Shown here in pieces: positions 16,477 to 25,515 of a stretch of DNA of 46,008 bases. This stretch comes from Chitinophagales bacterium (GTDB lineage Bacteria; Bacteroidota; Bacteroidia; Chitinophagales; Chitinophagaceae). Made by a program: the position numbers and the translations under genes. The DNA is taken from the NCBI GenBank assembly GCA_026931905.1, contig JAIXLB010000031.1, positions 1 through 46,008 on the forward strand. Reading direction: 5' to 3'. The notes below the pieces were generated by a model. It saw only the letters and a list, made by a program, of their open reading frames with translations, had not been told where the DNA came from and did no database searches. Each line of letters starts with the position of its first letter. Position 1 is the stretch's first letter.

Positions 16477-17586
16477 ATGAAATATTATATTATAGCAGGT
16501 GAAGCAAGTGGCGATTTACATGGCAGCAATTTAATTAAGCAATTACACCTGCTTGATATGAATGCTAACATACATTGTTGGGGCGGAAATTTAATGCAAG
16601 AAGCTGGTGCTACTTTAATAAAGCACTACAAAGAACTTGCATTTATGGGCTTTGCAGAAGTTGTAAAAAACTTACCTACTATTTTTAAAAATATAAAATT
16701 TTGTAAGCAAGATATTCTTTCATTTCAACCAGATGTATTGGTTTTAATAGATTACCCTGGGTTTAATTTAAGAATTGCAGATTGGGCTAAACAACAAGGT
16801 TTTAAAGTTGTGTATTATATTTCCCCTCAAGTGTGGGCTTGGAAATCGGGTAGGGTAAAAAAAATGAAACAATGTATTGATAAAATGCTTTGTATTTTAC
16901 CTTTTGAAAAAGAATATTATCAAAAAAAATGGAATTGGGAGGTAGAGTATGTTGGGCATCCTTTGATTGAAACTATTGAAAATTTTAAATTTAATTATAA
17001 ATCACCTAATATAAATTCTGAAAAATTTATTGCTTTATTGCCAGGCAGCAGAAAACAAGAAATTGTAAAAAAACTACCAATAATGTTAGAGGTTGCCAAG
17101 TATTTTCCTGATGAAAAATTTGTAGTAGCCAAAGCACCAGGTCAAGAAGATTTTTTTTACGAACAATTTTTACCTGTTAATCATAATGTATCTTTTGTAC
17201 GCAACAGTACTTACAATTTACTTATGCAAAGCAAAGCAGCATTGGTTACAAGTGGTACAGCAACTTTAGAAACTGCTTTGTTTAAAGTGCCTGAGGTGGT
17301 ATGTTATAAAGGAAGTAATATTAGTTATCAAATTGCCAAAAGAGTTATAGAAATAAAATACATTGCTTTGGTAAATCTTATAATGGATAAGCCAGTTGTA
17401 AAAGAATTAATTCAACATGATTTAACAGTTGAAAATTTAATTCAAGAGTTAAAAGAACTTTTGTTTAATAAAGAAAAAATAAATCAACTTCAACAAGATT
17501 ACGAAACTTTACACCAAAAGTTAAGCACAAATGAAAGTGCATCTGCAAAAGCTGCAAAAATTATTGTAGATTTTATTACCCCTTAA
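16477..17586 (+). CDS. lpxB: Lipid-A-disaccharide synthase
   Basis: This GT19 glycosyltransferase joins UDP-2,3-diacylglucosamine and lipid X on the inner face of the inner membrane to make the lipid A disaccharide. The 369 residues begin with MKYYIIAGEASGDLHGSNLI, then GFAEVVKNLP, DYPGFNLRIADWAK, YYISPQVWAWKSGRVKKMK, CILPFEKEYY, YVGHPLIE, LLPGSRKQEI and TSGTATLETALFKVPEVVCYK. The family motifs appear complete. Its last 11 bases overlap the 3' end of the small gene on the opposite strand. Confidence 0.96.
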   Translation: MKYYIIAGEASGDLHGSNLIKQLHLLDMNANIHCWGGNLMQEAGATLIKHYKELAFMGFAEVVKNLPTIFKNIKFCKQDILSFQPDVLVLIDYPGFNLRIADWAKQQGFKVVYYISPQVWAWKSGRVKKMKQCIDKMLCILPFEKEYYQKKWNWEVEYVGHPLIETIENFKFNYKSPNINSEKFIALLPGSRKQEIVKKLPIMLEVAKYFPDEKFVVAKAPGQEDFFYEQFLPVNHNVSFVRNSTYNLLMQSKAALVTSGTATLETALFKVPEVVCYKGSNISYQIAKRVIEIKYIALVNLIMDKPVVKELIQHDLTVENLIQELKELLFNKEKINQLQQDYETLHQKLSTNESASAKAAKIIVDFITP

Positions 17587-17755
17587 ATAAGGGCAGAATA
17601 AAAAATTTAAAAAGCATAATAATTACTGCAACCAAAAACATAAGTAAGGAAATTCTATTCATGCCGTGCATGTATTTCATCCATTGAGTTCTTGGTTCAT
17701 TAGGGTCTCTTTTTTTAAGGTAAAGATATTCGCCTAATTGTCTTAAAATTCCCAT
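17576..17755 (-). CDS. Small membrane protein, DUF6728-like (59 residues)
   Basis: Reading the - strand from ATG at 17755 gives 59 codons and a TAA at 17578-17576. The product begins MGILRQLGEYLYLKKRDPNE, continues through PRTQWMKYMHGMNRISLLMF, and has one C-terminal membrane helix (SLLMFLVAVIIMLFKFFILP). The cationic N-terminal part with YLKKRDP and the WMKYMHGMNRIS block resembles a small conserved Bacteroidota membrane protein that I remember as DUF6728; the function is unknown. It fills what would otherwise be a 316-base gap. It runs convergent with lpxB and overlaps its last 11 bases. Confidence 0.8.
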   Translation of the reverse strand: MGILRQLGEYLYLKKRDPNEPRTQWMKYMHGMNRISLLMFLVAVIIMLFKFFILPLFKG

Positions 17756-17902
17756 GATACATTTATTTTGTGTTTAAGTATTTTTTACTCATCCAAAAAT
17801 AATGATAAGCTGTAGAAAAACAATATTGAGTTATCAACCTACCTTATAAATTTTGAAATTCTTTTCGCAATATTCAATATCAATATTCATTACCTTCATT
17901 TT

Positions 17903-19081
17903 ATGAGAAAAATATTTTTTTTAGTTATTGTTTTAATTTCAACACATACCTTAAAAGCACAAGAAAATTTTCGTTATGCAAGAACTACAGGAAAGCTGCC
18001 TATGATGGCTTATAGCTTAGGAGAAGACAGGTTGGGCAGTGCAAAAATGAATATTATTGATACCAATATTTTAATTAAAATTTTTGACTCAACCAACAAT
18101 ATGTATTTAGTACAGCTTGCTAAAAATCATACAGCTTATTTAGAAAAGAAATATACAAAACTGCTTGAAACAACACAGCTTAAAAATGTTTATTTAACTA
18201 ATGCTTTTACTGTAAAACCCATTGCTGATAGTTTTGATTTAGTGAGCATTAATCTTACGGAAAAGTTACCTTATAAAATTTGGATGGAAGCCAATCCTAA
18301 TAAAATTATGTTGCAGTTGTATGGTGTACAAAGCAATACTAATTGGATAAATCAATACACCAATACAAAGGCTATAAAAAATATGTATTTTAATCAAACA
18401 GAAGATGATGTTGTTACAGTAACTATAGATTTAAGTACTAAACAACATTGGGGTTTTTCTACAGCGTATCACCAAAATACTTTACAAATAAAGGTAAAGC
18501 ATACACCAAAGCCATCTTTAGAAAACCTTGTAATAGCAATAGATGCAGGTCATGGAGGTACAAATTTTGGAACTGTAGGAAGTAATTCTAAAGTATTGGA
18601 GAAAGATTATACATTGCTTTTTGCCAAAGCGTTAGAAACTGTTTTATTAAAACAAGGTGCTACAGTAATTATGACCAGAACTACAGATACAACTTTTGAT
18701 AACAAAGACAGGATTTTATTTTTACAACAACACAATCCAGATTTATTAATTAGCCTACATCTTAATGCATCTGTAAAGCCAGAAATTCAAGGAGTAAGCA
18801 CTTATTACAAACAAATTGGCTTTAAACCTTTGTCTGTAAGCATTTTAAAAAGAATGCTTGATACAGGGTTAAAAGAATTTGGCAATATTGGTAATTTTAA
18901 TTTTACATTAAATGCTATAACGGATTTTCCAAACTGTTTAGTAGAAATTGGTTTCTTGTCAAATAAAGAAGATGAAGAAAAAATTCTTAACCCAAAATTT
19001 CATCAAAAAGTGGCACAAAGTATTTATTGGGGAATTAAAGATTTTTTGAAAAATTCAAAAGATATGTCGGCAAAAAATTAA
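17903..19081 (+). CDS. Exported N-acetylmuramoyl-L-alanine amidase (Amidase_3)
   Basis: This 392-residue zinc amidase cleaves the bond between MurNAc and the peptide stem. It has a signal peptide (residues 1-19, ending LKAQ), an N-terminal region of about 180 residues that may be AMIN-like (it includes KLPYKIWMEANPNKIMLQLYG), and the Amidase_3 catalytic domain from about residue 208. Catalytic residues visible are H217 in DAGHGG, E233 in SKVLEKDYTL, H286 in SLHLNAS and E348 in CLVEIGFLSNKED. This set is that of AmiA/AmiC enzymes, which split daughter cells. It is followed after 56 bases by the acylase gene. Confidence 0.92.
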   Translation: MRKIFFLVIVLISTHTLKAQENFRYARTTGKLPMMAYSLGEDRLGSAKMNIIDTNILIKIFDSTNNMYLVQLAKNHTAYLEKKYTKLLETTQLKNVYLTNAFTVKPIADSFDLVSINLTEKLPYKIWMEANPNKIMLQLYGVQSNTNWINQYTNTKAIKNMYFNQTEDDVVTVTIDLSTKQHWGFSTAYHQNTLQIKVKHTPKPSLENLVIAIDAGHGGTNFGTVGSNSKVLEKDYTLLFAKALETVLLKQGATVIMTRTTDTTFDNKDRILFLQQHNPDLLISLHLNASVKPEIQGVSTYYKQIGFKPLSVSILKRMLDTGLKEFGNIGNFNFTLNAITDFPNCLVEIGFLSNKEDEEKILNPKFHQKVAQSIYWGIKDFLKNSKDMSAKN

Positions 19082-19137
19082 AACTCAAAACTAACTTTTA
19101 AAATAAATGTATTACTTTCAATCATTAAAATAATACT

Positions 19138-21597
19138 ATGCGTTTAGTACCATTTCTTATAGCTGCAATTATTACAACAGGGTTAGTAATTGTATTAAAT
19201 ACACAACTAAAAACAGGAAAAAGTAAAACACCTAAGTTGGGCTATTTTCTTTCGCCTCAATATGGTTTTTGGAAAAATGCAGAACCTGCAAATGTTGATT
19301 TTAATCAGGACATTAAAATGCCTGGCATAACCAACCAAGTTGATGTTTATTTTGATGAAAGATTAGTACCTCATGTTTATGCAGAAAATGATAATGATGC
19401 CTATTTTATTCAAGGTTATATTCATGCAAAATTTAGATTATGGCAAATGGAATTTCAAACACATATTGCAGCAGGAAGATTGAGTGAAATTGTAGGTGAA
19501 GATAAAGTTGCAACAGATAAATATTTTAGAAGATTAGGGATGGTGTATGCAGCAGAAAATTCCTTAAAAGTTTTAGATGCAAACCCTGAAACTAAAGCAG
19601 CTTGTGATGCTTATACAGCAGGGGTTAACGCTTATATCAAATCTTTAAAGCCCGAACAAATTCCTTTTGAATATAAATTGTTAGATTACAAACCAGAACC
19701 ATGGACTAATTTAAAAACGGCATTATTCCTGAAATTTATGAGTTGGGATTTAGCAGGCAAAGCAGAAGATTTAACCTACACCAATGCAAAAACTTATTTT
19801 GGCTATGATGATTATTTAAAACTTTTTCCTATAACACAAGATTCTTTAGACCCTATTATTCCTAAAGGAACAGTGTATGAAAAACCTGAAATAACTGTAA
19901 AAACTCCAACTACTCTTGATAGTCTTTATTTTGACAGAAAAGATACACTAACCAATATACCTCCTATTAAACCCAATAAAAATAATGGTAGTAATAATTG
20001 GGCAGTTGCAGGTAGCAAAACAAAAAGTGGAAAACCAATTTTATGCAACGACCCTCATCTTGGTTTAAACCTTCCATCGCTTTGGTTTGAAATGCAAATA
20101 ACAACACCAACTTACAGTAGTTATGGTGTTACTTTTCCTGGCACTCCAGCTATTGTAATTGGCTTTAATGATAGTTGTGCTTGGGGTGTAACCAATGCAG
20201 GACGAGATGTAAAAGATTTTTATGAAATGAAGTTTAGAGATAGTACCATGCAGGAATATTATTTTAATAATACTTGGCATAAAGCAGAAACAAGAACTGA
20301 AATTATAAAAGTAAAAGGTAAACCAGATGTAGAAGAAAAAATTGCAATGACTTTTTTAGGTCCTGTAATGTTTGATAAATCTTATCCTTCTGATATTAGC
20401 AAGAATGCTTGTATTGCTGTACGCTGGAAAGCTCATGATGCAAGCAATGAATTACAAACTTTTTATAAGCTAAACAGAATGAAAAATTATTTGGATTATG
20501 TAGATGCTATTTCTACATTTCAATGTCCAGGTCAAAATTTTGTTTTTGCTTCTACCAATGGCGATATTGCAATAAGACAACAAGGTGCTTTTGTTGCAAA
20601 ATGGAAACAGCAAGGCGATTTTTTAATGCCAGGTACAGATAGTGCTTATTTATGGCAAGGAATTATTTCTCCTAAAGAAAATCCTCAAATGGTTAATCCT
20701 GAACGTGGCTTTGTAAGTAGTGCTAACCAACAAGCTACTGATGCTACTTATCCTTATTATCTTGGACGAGCCAATTTATTTCCTCCCTATCGTGGTCTTA
20801 TTATTAATAGAAAATTAGCTGCTATGAATAATATTACTCCAGAAGATATGCAGCATTTACAAACAGATAATTACAATGTTTTTGCTGAAATATGCAAACC
20901 CGTTTTATTAAAATACATAGATCATTCTAAATTAAATGATACAGAAAAAAAATATTTGCAAATGTTTTCAACTTGGAATTTAAGAAATGATATAAACGAA
21001 AAAGGTGCAACAGTTTTTAAGGTTTGGTGGGATAGTGTAGAAGTAGCAACATACGCAGATGAATATGCAAAAGCAACAGTAAAACTGCCTTGGCCCGATG
21101 AAAGTACTTTGATTGATAAACTTATTTCTGATAGCAGTAATTACAAGTTTATTGATAACATAAACACACCAGATAAAAAAGAAACTATTACAGATGTTGT
21201 AACACTTGCTTTTAAAAATGCCGCCAAAACATTGCAAGATTTAGAGCAAAAAAATAAACTTGAATGGGTAAAATATAAAGATACACGAGTGCAACATTTA
21301 TTACAAATTCCTGCATTAAGTAACTTGCATTTACCCATTGGCGGTGGTGTGCATATTATAAATGCAACATCAGAAAATCATGGACCAAGTTGGCGAATGG
21401 TGGTACATCTTACCAATAAAATAGAAGCCTATGGAGTTTACCCAGGTGGGCAAAGTGGTAATCCTGGAAGCAAATATTATAACAACTTTATTGATTATTG
21501 GGCAGCAGGAAAATATTACAGCATCATTTTTGTAAATAAACATGATGTAAGAAAAGATGAAAGAATGAAATGGCATACAGTTTTTGTTAACGGATAA
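19138..21597 (+). CDS. Penicillin-acylase-family (Ntn) amidohydrolase
   Basis: The 819-residue protein has an N-terminal membrane helix (RLVPFLIAAIITTGLVIVL) that exports or anchors it in the periplasm. In Ntn hydrolases of this family the chain is cut to expose a catalytic serine. Here it is S285 in NGSNNWAVAGSKTKSGKP, followed by the typical CNDPHLGLNLPSLWFEMQ. Downstream blocks AIVIGFNDSCAWGVTNAGRDV, PGQNFVFASTNGDIAI and GPSWRMVVHL, and the GGQSGNPGSKYYNNF segment near the C-terminus, also fit. Substrates in this family include penicillins, acyl-homoserine lactones and other N-acyl compounds, so the natural substrate cannot be told. The small membrane protein gene follows after 13 bases. 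Confidence 0.93.
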   Translation: MRLVPFLIAAIITTGLVIVLNTQLKTGKSKTPKLGYFLSPQYGFWKNAEPANVDFNQDIKMPGITNQVDVYFDERLVPHVYAENDNDAYFIQGYIHAKFRLWQMEFQTHIAAGRLSEIVGEDKVATDKYFRRLGMVYAAENSLKVLDANPETKAACDAYTAGVNAYIKSLKPEQIPFEYKLLDYKPEPWTNLKTALFLKFMSWDLAGKAEDLTYTNAKTYFGYDDYLKLFPITQDSLDPIIPKGTVYEKPEITVKTPTTLDSLYFDRKDTLTNIPPIKPNKNNGSNNWAVAGSKTKSGKPILCNDPHLGLNLPSLWFEMQITTPTYSSYGVTFPGTPAIVIGFNDSCAWGVTNAGRDVKDFYEMKFRDSTMQEYYFNNTWHKAETRTEIIKVKGKPDVEEKIAMTFLGPVMFDKSYPSDISKNACIAVRWKAHDASNELQTFYKLNRMKNYLDYVDAISTFQCPGQNFVFASTNGDIAIRQQGAFVAKWKQQGDFLMPGTDSAYLWQGIISPKENPQMVNPERGFVSSANQQATDATYPYYLGRANLFPPYRGLIINRKLAAMNNITPEDMQHLQTDNYNVFAEICKPVLLKYIDHSKLNDTEKKYLQMFSTWNLRNDINEKGATVFKVWWDSVEVATYADEYAKATVKLPWPDESTLIDKLISDSSNYKFIDNINTPDKKETITDVVTLAFKNAAKTLQDLEQKNKLEWVKYKDTRVQHLLQIPALSNLHLPIGGGVHIINATSENHGPSWRMVVHLTNKIEAYGVYPGGQSGNPGSKYYNNFIDYWAAGKYYSIIFVNKHDVRKDERMKWHTVFVNG

Positions 21598-21610
21598 AAA
21601 ATTATTAAAC

Positions 21611-21961
21611 ATGAAATTTTTAACAGCAATTTTTTTAACAGCATTATTATCTTTTGCAATAGGGTTATTTACAGTACTGCCTTGGTATAGTTTTGTTTTT
21701 TGTGCATTGCTTGTAGCTGTTGCTATACATCAAAAACCATTCAAAGCATTTTTAGCAGGCTTTATTGCTTTGTTTTTATTATGGTGTATTCTTGCTTTAA
21801 TTACTGATAATGCCAATGAACATTTACTATCTAAAAAAGTTGCAGAAATTTTACCTTTGAATGGAAATTATATTTTACTTATTATTCTTACAGGGTTTGT
21901 AGGAGGATTATTGGGAGGAATGAGTGCATTAACAGGTAGTTTTCTTAGAAAAATAAAGTAA
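21611..21961 (+). CDS. Small multi-spanning membrane protein of unknown function
   Basis: From ATG 21611 the protein has 116 residues and four hydrophobic segments (about 4-22, 25-40, 47-68 and 88-110), with a glycine-rich last helix (GFVGGLLGGMSALTGSF) and a basic C-terminus. The open frame extends up to 21584, inside the end of the acylase gene, but a start there would add charged residues before the first helix. ATG 21611 is therefore preferred. It lies 13 bases after the acylase gene and is probably co-transcribed. I recognise no family. Confidence 0.75.
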   Translation: MKFLTAIFLTALLSFAIGLFTVLPWYSFVFCALLVAVAIHQKPFKAFLAGFIALFLLWCILALITDNANEHLLSKKVAEILPLNGNYILLIILTGFVGGLLGGMSALTGSFLRKIK

Positions 21962-21967
21962 GAAATT

Positions 21968-21987
21968 TTGTTGTTTTAAAACAACAA
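21968..21987. repeat. Perfect 20-bp palindrome
   Basis: TTGTTGTTTT is followed immediately by its exact complement AAAACAACAA. It lies 6 bases after the stop of the small membrane protein gene and 46 bases before the SIMPL gene. There is no loop and no T run after it, so it is not a good terminator. It could be a regulator binding site. Confidence 0.4.
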
Positions 21988-22033
21988 GTGATTAAGTATA
22001 TTGTATTTTTATTTTAAACAAACATTAATCGTA

Positions 22034-22765
22034 ATGAAAAACAATTTATCAACTATTATTATAGCAATAGCAGTAATAGTTTTTGCATTAATTATAGGTA
22101 ATGCTTACAAATACAAATTTGTTTCTACCGAAACTATTTCAGTTACAGGATTAGCTGAAACAAATTTTACAAGTGATTTAATTGTTTGGAAAGGATCGTA
22201 TTCCAGAACAGGCAACGATTTAAAGCAAGTATATGCAGATATAAAACAAGATGAAATTTTAATTAAAAATTATTTAAAAGAAAAAGGATTGCCCGATAGC
22301 AGTTTAATTTTTTCGTCAATAGATGTAACTAAAAATTACCAAACCAAGTATAGTGATAATGGAAACATTTTAGGGAATACATTTAGCGGTTATACTTTAT
22401 CTGGTGGAGTAAAAGTTGAATCGAAAAATATAGAATTGGTTGAAAAAATTTCAAGAGAAGTAACAGAACTTTTACAAAAAGGAATTGAATTTACTTCATT
22501 AAAACCATCATTTTACTTTACCAAATTACACGAACTAAAAATAGATTTATTAGCCAAAGCAGCAGCAGATGCAAAATTAAGAGCAGAAACTATTGCAAAA
22601 AGTTCAGGTATAAGTATTAGTAGTTTAAAACATGCTGTAACAGGTGTATTTCAAATAACAGGAACAAATGATAATGAAGAATATAGTTATGGAGGCTCTT
22701 TCAACACTTCATCAAAATTTAAAACTGCATCAATAACTATAAGGTCTGAATATTTGTGTAAATAA
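22034..22765 (+). CDS. SIMPL-domain (DUF541/YggE-like) exported protein
   Basis: The 243-residue product has an N-terminal membrane anchor or signal (NNLSTIIIAIAVIVFALIIG) and a SIMPL domain. It starts with the typical FVSTETISVTGLAETNFTSD and includes FSGYTLSGGVKVESKNIELVEKISREV and the helix LLAKAAADAKLRAETIAKSSG. These proteins sit in the periplasm. YggE of E. coli has been linked to oxidative stress tolerance, but the biochemical role is unclear. I chose ATG 22034 (MKNNLS) rather than the open frame from 22001, because the extra residues would precede the signal. Confidence 0.88.
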   Translation: MKNNLSTIIIAIAVIVFALIIGNAYKYKFVSTETISVTGLAETNFTSDLIVWKGSYSRTGNDLKQVYADIKQDEILIKNYLKEKGLPDSSLIFSSIDVTKNYQTKYSDNGNILGNTFSGYTLSGGVKVESKNIELVEKISREVTELLQKGIEFTSLKPSFYFTKLHELKIDLLAKAAADAKLRAETIAKSSGISISSLKHAVTGVFQITGTNDNEEYSYGGSFNTSSKFKTASITIRSEYLCK

Positions 22766-22791
22766 TTTTACTAAAAAATATTGCTTTAAAA

Positions 22792-23151
22792 ATGAGAAGC
22801 TTTATTATTTATGGTTTAATAAATTGCGATACTACAAGAAAAACTATTAAATGGTTTAAGCAACACAAAGTACCATTTGAGTTTCATAACAATAGAACAC
22901 ACCCCTTAGAAAAAGAAAAATTACAAGATTGGTGTATGCAAGTAGGATGGGAAAAATTATTAAACAAAAAGGGATCTGCCTTTAAACTTTTACATCCAGC
23001 AATACAACAATCGGCTACCTCTGAAAGTAAAGCCATTGAAATAATGCAAGCAAGAGCCAGCACTATCAAACGCCCAATAATTGAAAAAAATAATAAAGTT
23101 GTGGTGGTGGGTTATAACGAAATAGAATTGAATGTTCGTTGTTTGAAATAG
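22792..23151 (+). CDS. ArsC/Spx-family thioredoxin-fold protein
   Basis: The 119-residue protein has the ArsC-family fold: IIYGLINCDTTRKTIKWFKQHKVPFEFH at the N-terminus with a single active-site cysteine C12 in NCDT, then LNKKGSAFKLL and, near the end, IKRPIIEKNNKVVVVGYNE. The pattern with IKRPII corresponds to YffB/Spx-like members and not to a CxxC thioredoxin. Possible activities are glutathione- or bacillithiol-dependent reduction, or a regulatory role as for Spx. Its stop codon abuts the end of the LysE gene on the other strand with no gap. Confidence 0.87.
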   Translation: MRSFIIYGLINCDTTRKTIKWFKQHKVPFEFHNNRTHPLEKEKLQDWCMQVGWEKLLNKKGSAFKLLHPAIQQSATSESKAIEIMQARASTIKRPIIEKNNKVVVVGYNEIELNVRCLK

Positions 23152-23805
23152 TTATATTTTATCTCCATGAAAAATAACTCCCCATACTAATACCATTCCA
23201 AAAACTACTAAAATAATACCTGAAATTCTATTAATGATGTGAATGTTATGTGGTGTAAGTTTGGGTCTTAATTTGCCTGATAATAAAACTTTTGCAATAT
23301 CTGCAGTTAGTACAAATGCCAAACAAACAAAAAATACAGTAAAAATATATCTTAATGAATGATATTGTGTAGCAGCTTGAGAGTGAATTTTTGCAGTTGC
23401 AGCCAACCAAAAAATAAATACGCTGGGGTTAAGTGTATTCATAAAAAAACCTGATAAAAAAATACCCGCTAACTCCCTTTTCTTAAATTGTTTATCTTGT
23501 ATTGAATTATCTTCTGTAATTTCTACTTTTTTAAAGAAGAAAGTATAAACTCCTAAGATGATTAAAAAAATACTACCTGCAACGCCTATAAACATTTTGT
23601 TTTCTAATAATTTTTGAAAAATAGAACTCAAAACATTACAGACCAAAACAATAGAAATATCACTTGCCGAAACGCCTGCAATAAAAGCATAACCTCCCAT
23701 GTGTCCATTGCTTAAACTTTGCCTTATGATAGCAAAAATTACAGGACCCACGGATATGGAAAGAATTAAACCTAAGGTTAAACCACTTACAATAGCTTCA
23801 AACAT
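23152..23805 (-). CDS. LysE/RhtB-family amino-acid exporter
   Basis: The 217-residue inner-membrane protein has six hydrophobic segments. The N-terminus (EAIVSGLTLGLILSISVGPVIFAIIRQSLSNG) and the GYAFIAGVSASDISIVLV helix are typical of LysE/RhtB translocators, which export amino acids or their derivatives. A charged loop in the middle (KKVEITEDNSIQDKQFKKRE) separates helices 3 and 4. It is 26 bases downstream of the GH3 gene on the same strand and likely shares its transcript, which makes an amino-acid conjugate or free amino acid a candidate cargo. Confidence 0.9.
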   Translation of the reverse strand: MFEAIVSGLTLGLILSISVGPVIFAIIRQSLSNGHMGGYAFIAGVSASDISIVLVCNVLSSIFQKLLENKMFIGVAGSIFLIILGVYTFFFKKVEITEDNSIQDKQFKKRELAGIFLSGFFMNTLNPSVFIFWLAATAKIHSQAATQYHSLRYIFTVFFVCLAFVLTADIAKVLLSGKLRPKLTPHNIHIINRISGIILVVFGMVLVWGVIFHGDKI

Positions 23806-23831
23806 GATTTGTTCTTTGCTTAAAAATTATT

Positions 23832-25355
23832 TTATACATTTTCTTTTAAAAACAACTGCCAATCTTCTAACATTTTTCCTTTTAATACTCTTGGAAATTT
23901 ATGTTGTCCACCAATTTTTCCTTTCAGTTCCATAAATTTCATAAATTGTTTTTCGCTTAGTACATCTAAGAAAACTTCTTTTAATGCACTTTTTCTTTCT
24001 ACTGCATAATCATCATTCAGTTCTTTTAATTTATTATCTATTAATGTTACTAATTTATTAGTATCAACTGTATCATTACATGCTATATACCAATGATGAG
24101 CAAAAAAATTGTTGTAAGGTATGCCTGCAACTGTAAATTCTGGAATGCTAATATTTAATTCTTCACTTACTAATTTTATTGCTTTGTTCATGTTTTCTAC
24201 ACTCAAATGCTCGCCTACTAAACTTAAAAAATGTTTGGTTCTTCCTGTAATAATTATTTCACTTTTTTCTTTATCTACAAACCTTACAGTATCGCCAATT
24301 AAATAACGCCAACTACCAGCAGATGTGCTTATTAATAAAGCATAATCTTTGTTTTCTTCTACCTCATGTATCATTAATGCTTCAGGATTTTTAACCATTT
24401 CACCATCTGCATCAAAATTTTTATCATTAAATGGAACGAACTCTAAAAAAATATGTTCATTAGTTACTAAACGCATTCCTTTGTAATTCTGCCTTGCTTG
24501 ATAGGCTATAAAACCTTCGCTTGATAAGTAAGTTTCAATATAGGTAATTGGTTTCCCTAACAATTTTTCAAACCCTTTTTTATAAGGTTCAAAACTTACA
24601 CCTCCATGTACAAAAAATGCAAGGTTAGGCCACATATCATGAATAGTATTGAGTTTATAATGCTCAATAATCATTTCCATAAGCATTTGAATCCAAGCTG
24701 GCACGCCTACAATAAAACCAATATCCCATTCAGGTGCTTTTTTTACAATTTCATCAAGCTTAATTTGCCAGTCTTTTTCTTTTGCAATTTTTTTACCAGG
24801 TTTATAAAATGGTTGAAACCAAAAGGGTGCTTTCTTTTGTGTTATGCCACTTAAATCGCCTGCATAATAACCAGAATTTTTTTGCAATTCTGTGCTGCCA
24901 CCTAAAGTAAGCCAACCTTTACCAATAGATTTTACAGCAATATTTTCGTAACTTCTTAAACTTAATAACTGTTTAATCATTACTACTTTATTTCCTTTCA
25001 ATAAATCGTTGGTAATAGGAATGTATTTGCTTGCAGCCTCACTTGTGCCAGATGATAAAGCAAAATATTTTATTTTACCAGGCCAGCATATATCTGGTTT
25101 AGATTCTAAAGTTTTATGCCACCATTCTTTATAAATAGAATTGTAATTATAAACTGGTACAAATTCTTGAAATTTTTTTCCTGCATGTTTGCTCATTAAA
25201 ATTTCATCAAATCTAAATTGTTGCCCAAATTGTGTAAACCTTGCTTTGCGTAATAATTTTTTTAAAACTTTTAGTTGTTGCCTTCTTGGATTGTTTTCAG
25301 GCAATCGCAAGGCTTTAGCAATACTTTTAGGAAGATTAATATCTATAATTGCCAT
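23832..25355 (-). CDS. GH3-family acyl-adenylate/amido-synthetase
   Basis: The 507-residue protein belongs to the GH3 family, known in plants for joining amino acids to jasmonate, auxin or benzoates through an acyl-adenylate; it also occurs in many Bacteroidota. The nucleotide-binding motifs are visible: SSGTS (101-105), YLSSEGFIAYQ and WRYLIGDTVRFVD, with TGRTKHFLSLVGEHLSVENM beginning the C-terminal domain. The bacterial substrate is unknown. The LysE exporter gene directly downstream suggests the product or its amino-acid partner might leave the cell. A -7 box lies 54 bases upstream. Confidence 0.9.
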   Translation of the reverse strand: MAIIDINLPKSIAKALRLPENNPRRQQLKVLKKLLRKARFTQFGQQFRFDEILMSKHAGKKFQEFVPVYNYNSIYKEWWHKTLESKPDICWPGKIKYFALSSGTSEAASKYIPITNDLLKGNKVVMIKQLLSLRSYENIAVKSIGKGWLTLGGSTELQKNSGYYAGDLSGITQKKAPFWFQPFYKPGKKIAKEKDWQIKLDEIVKKAPEWDIGFIVGVPAWIQMLMEMIIEHYKLNTIHDMWPNLAFFVHGGVSFEPYKKGFEKLLGKPITYIETYLSSEGFIAYQARQNYKGMRLVTNEHIFLEFVPFNDKNFDADGEMVKNPEALMIHEVEENKDYALLISTSAGSWRYLIGDTVRFVDKEKSEIIITGRTKHFLSLVGEHLSVENMNKAIKLVSEELNISIPEFTVAGIPYNNFFAHHWYIACNDTVDTNKLVTLIDNKLKELNDDYAVERKSALKEVFLDVLSEKQFMKFMELKGKIGGQHKFPRVLKGKMLEDWQLFLKENV

Positions 25356-25408
25356 CTTATGGAAAGCAGGGTTTTAGATTTTATTAATTTTGGTCTTTTG
25401 ATAGAAAA

Positions 25409-25416
25409 CAAATGTA
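25409..25416 (-). promoter_or_regulatory. -7 box of the GH3-LysE unit (TACATTTG on the - strand)
   Basis: The + strand reads CAAATGTA. It is a perfect TAnnTTTG box in the 160-base gap upstream of the GH3 gene. Confidence 0.5.
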
Positions 25417-25515
25417 GTATAATGTTTTCATTTAAAATTAAAAGCAATAGAAGAATAACTCAGGTAATATGTTATATCACTAATTTAATACAATGTCGTT
25501 TGAAACCTCAAAAAA

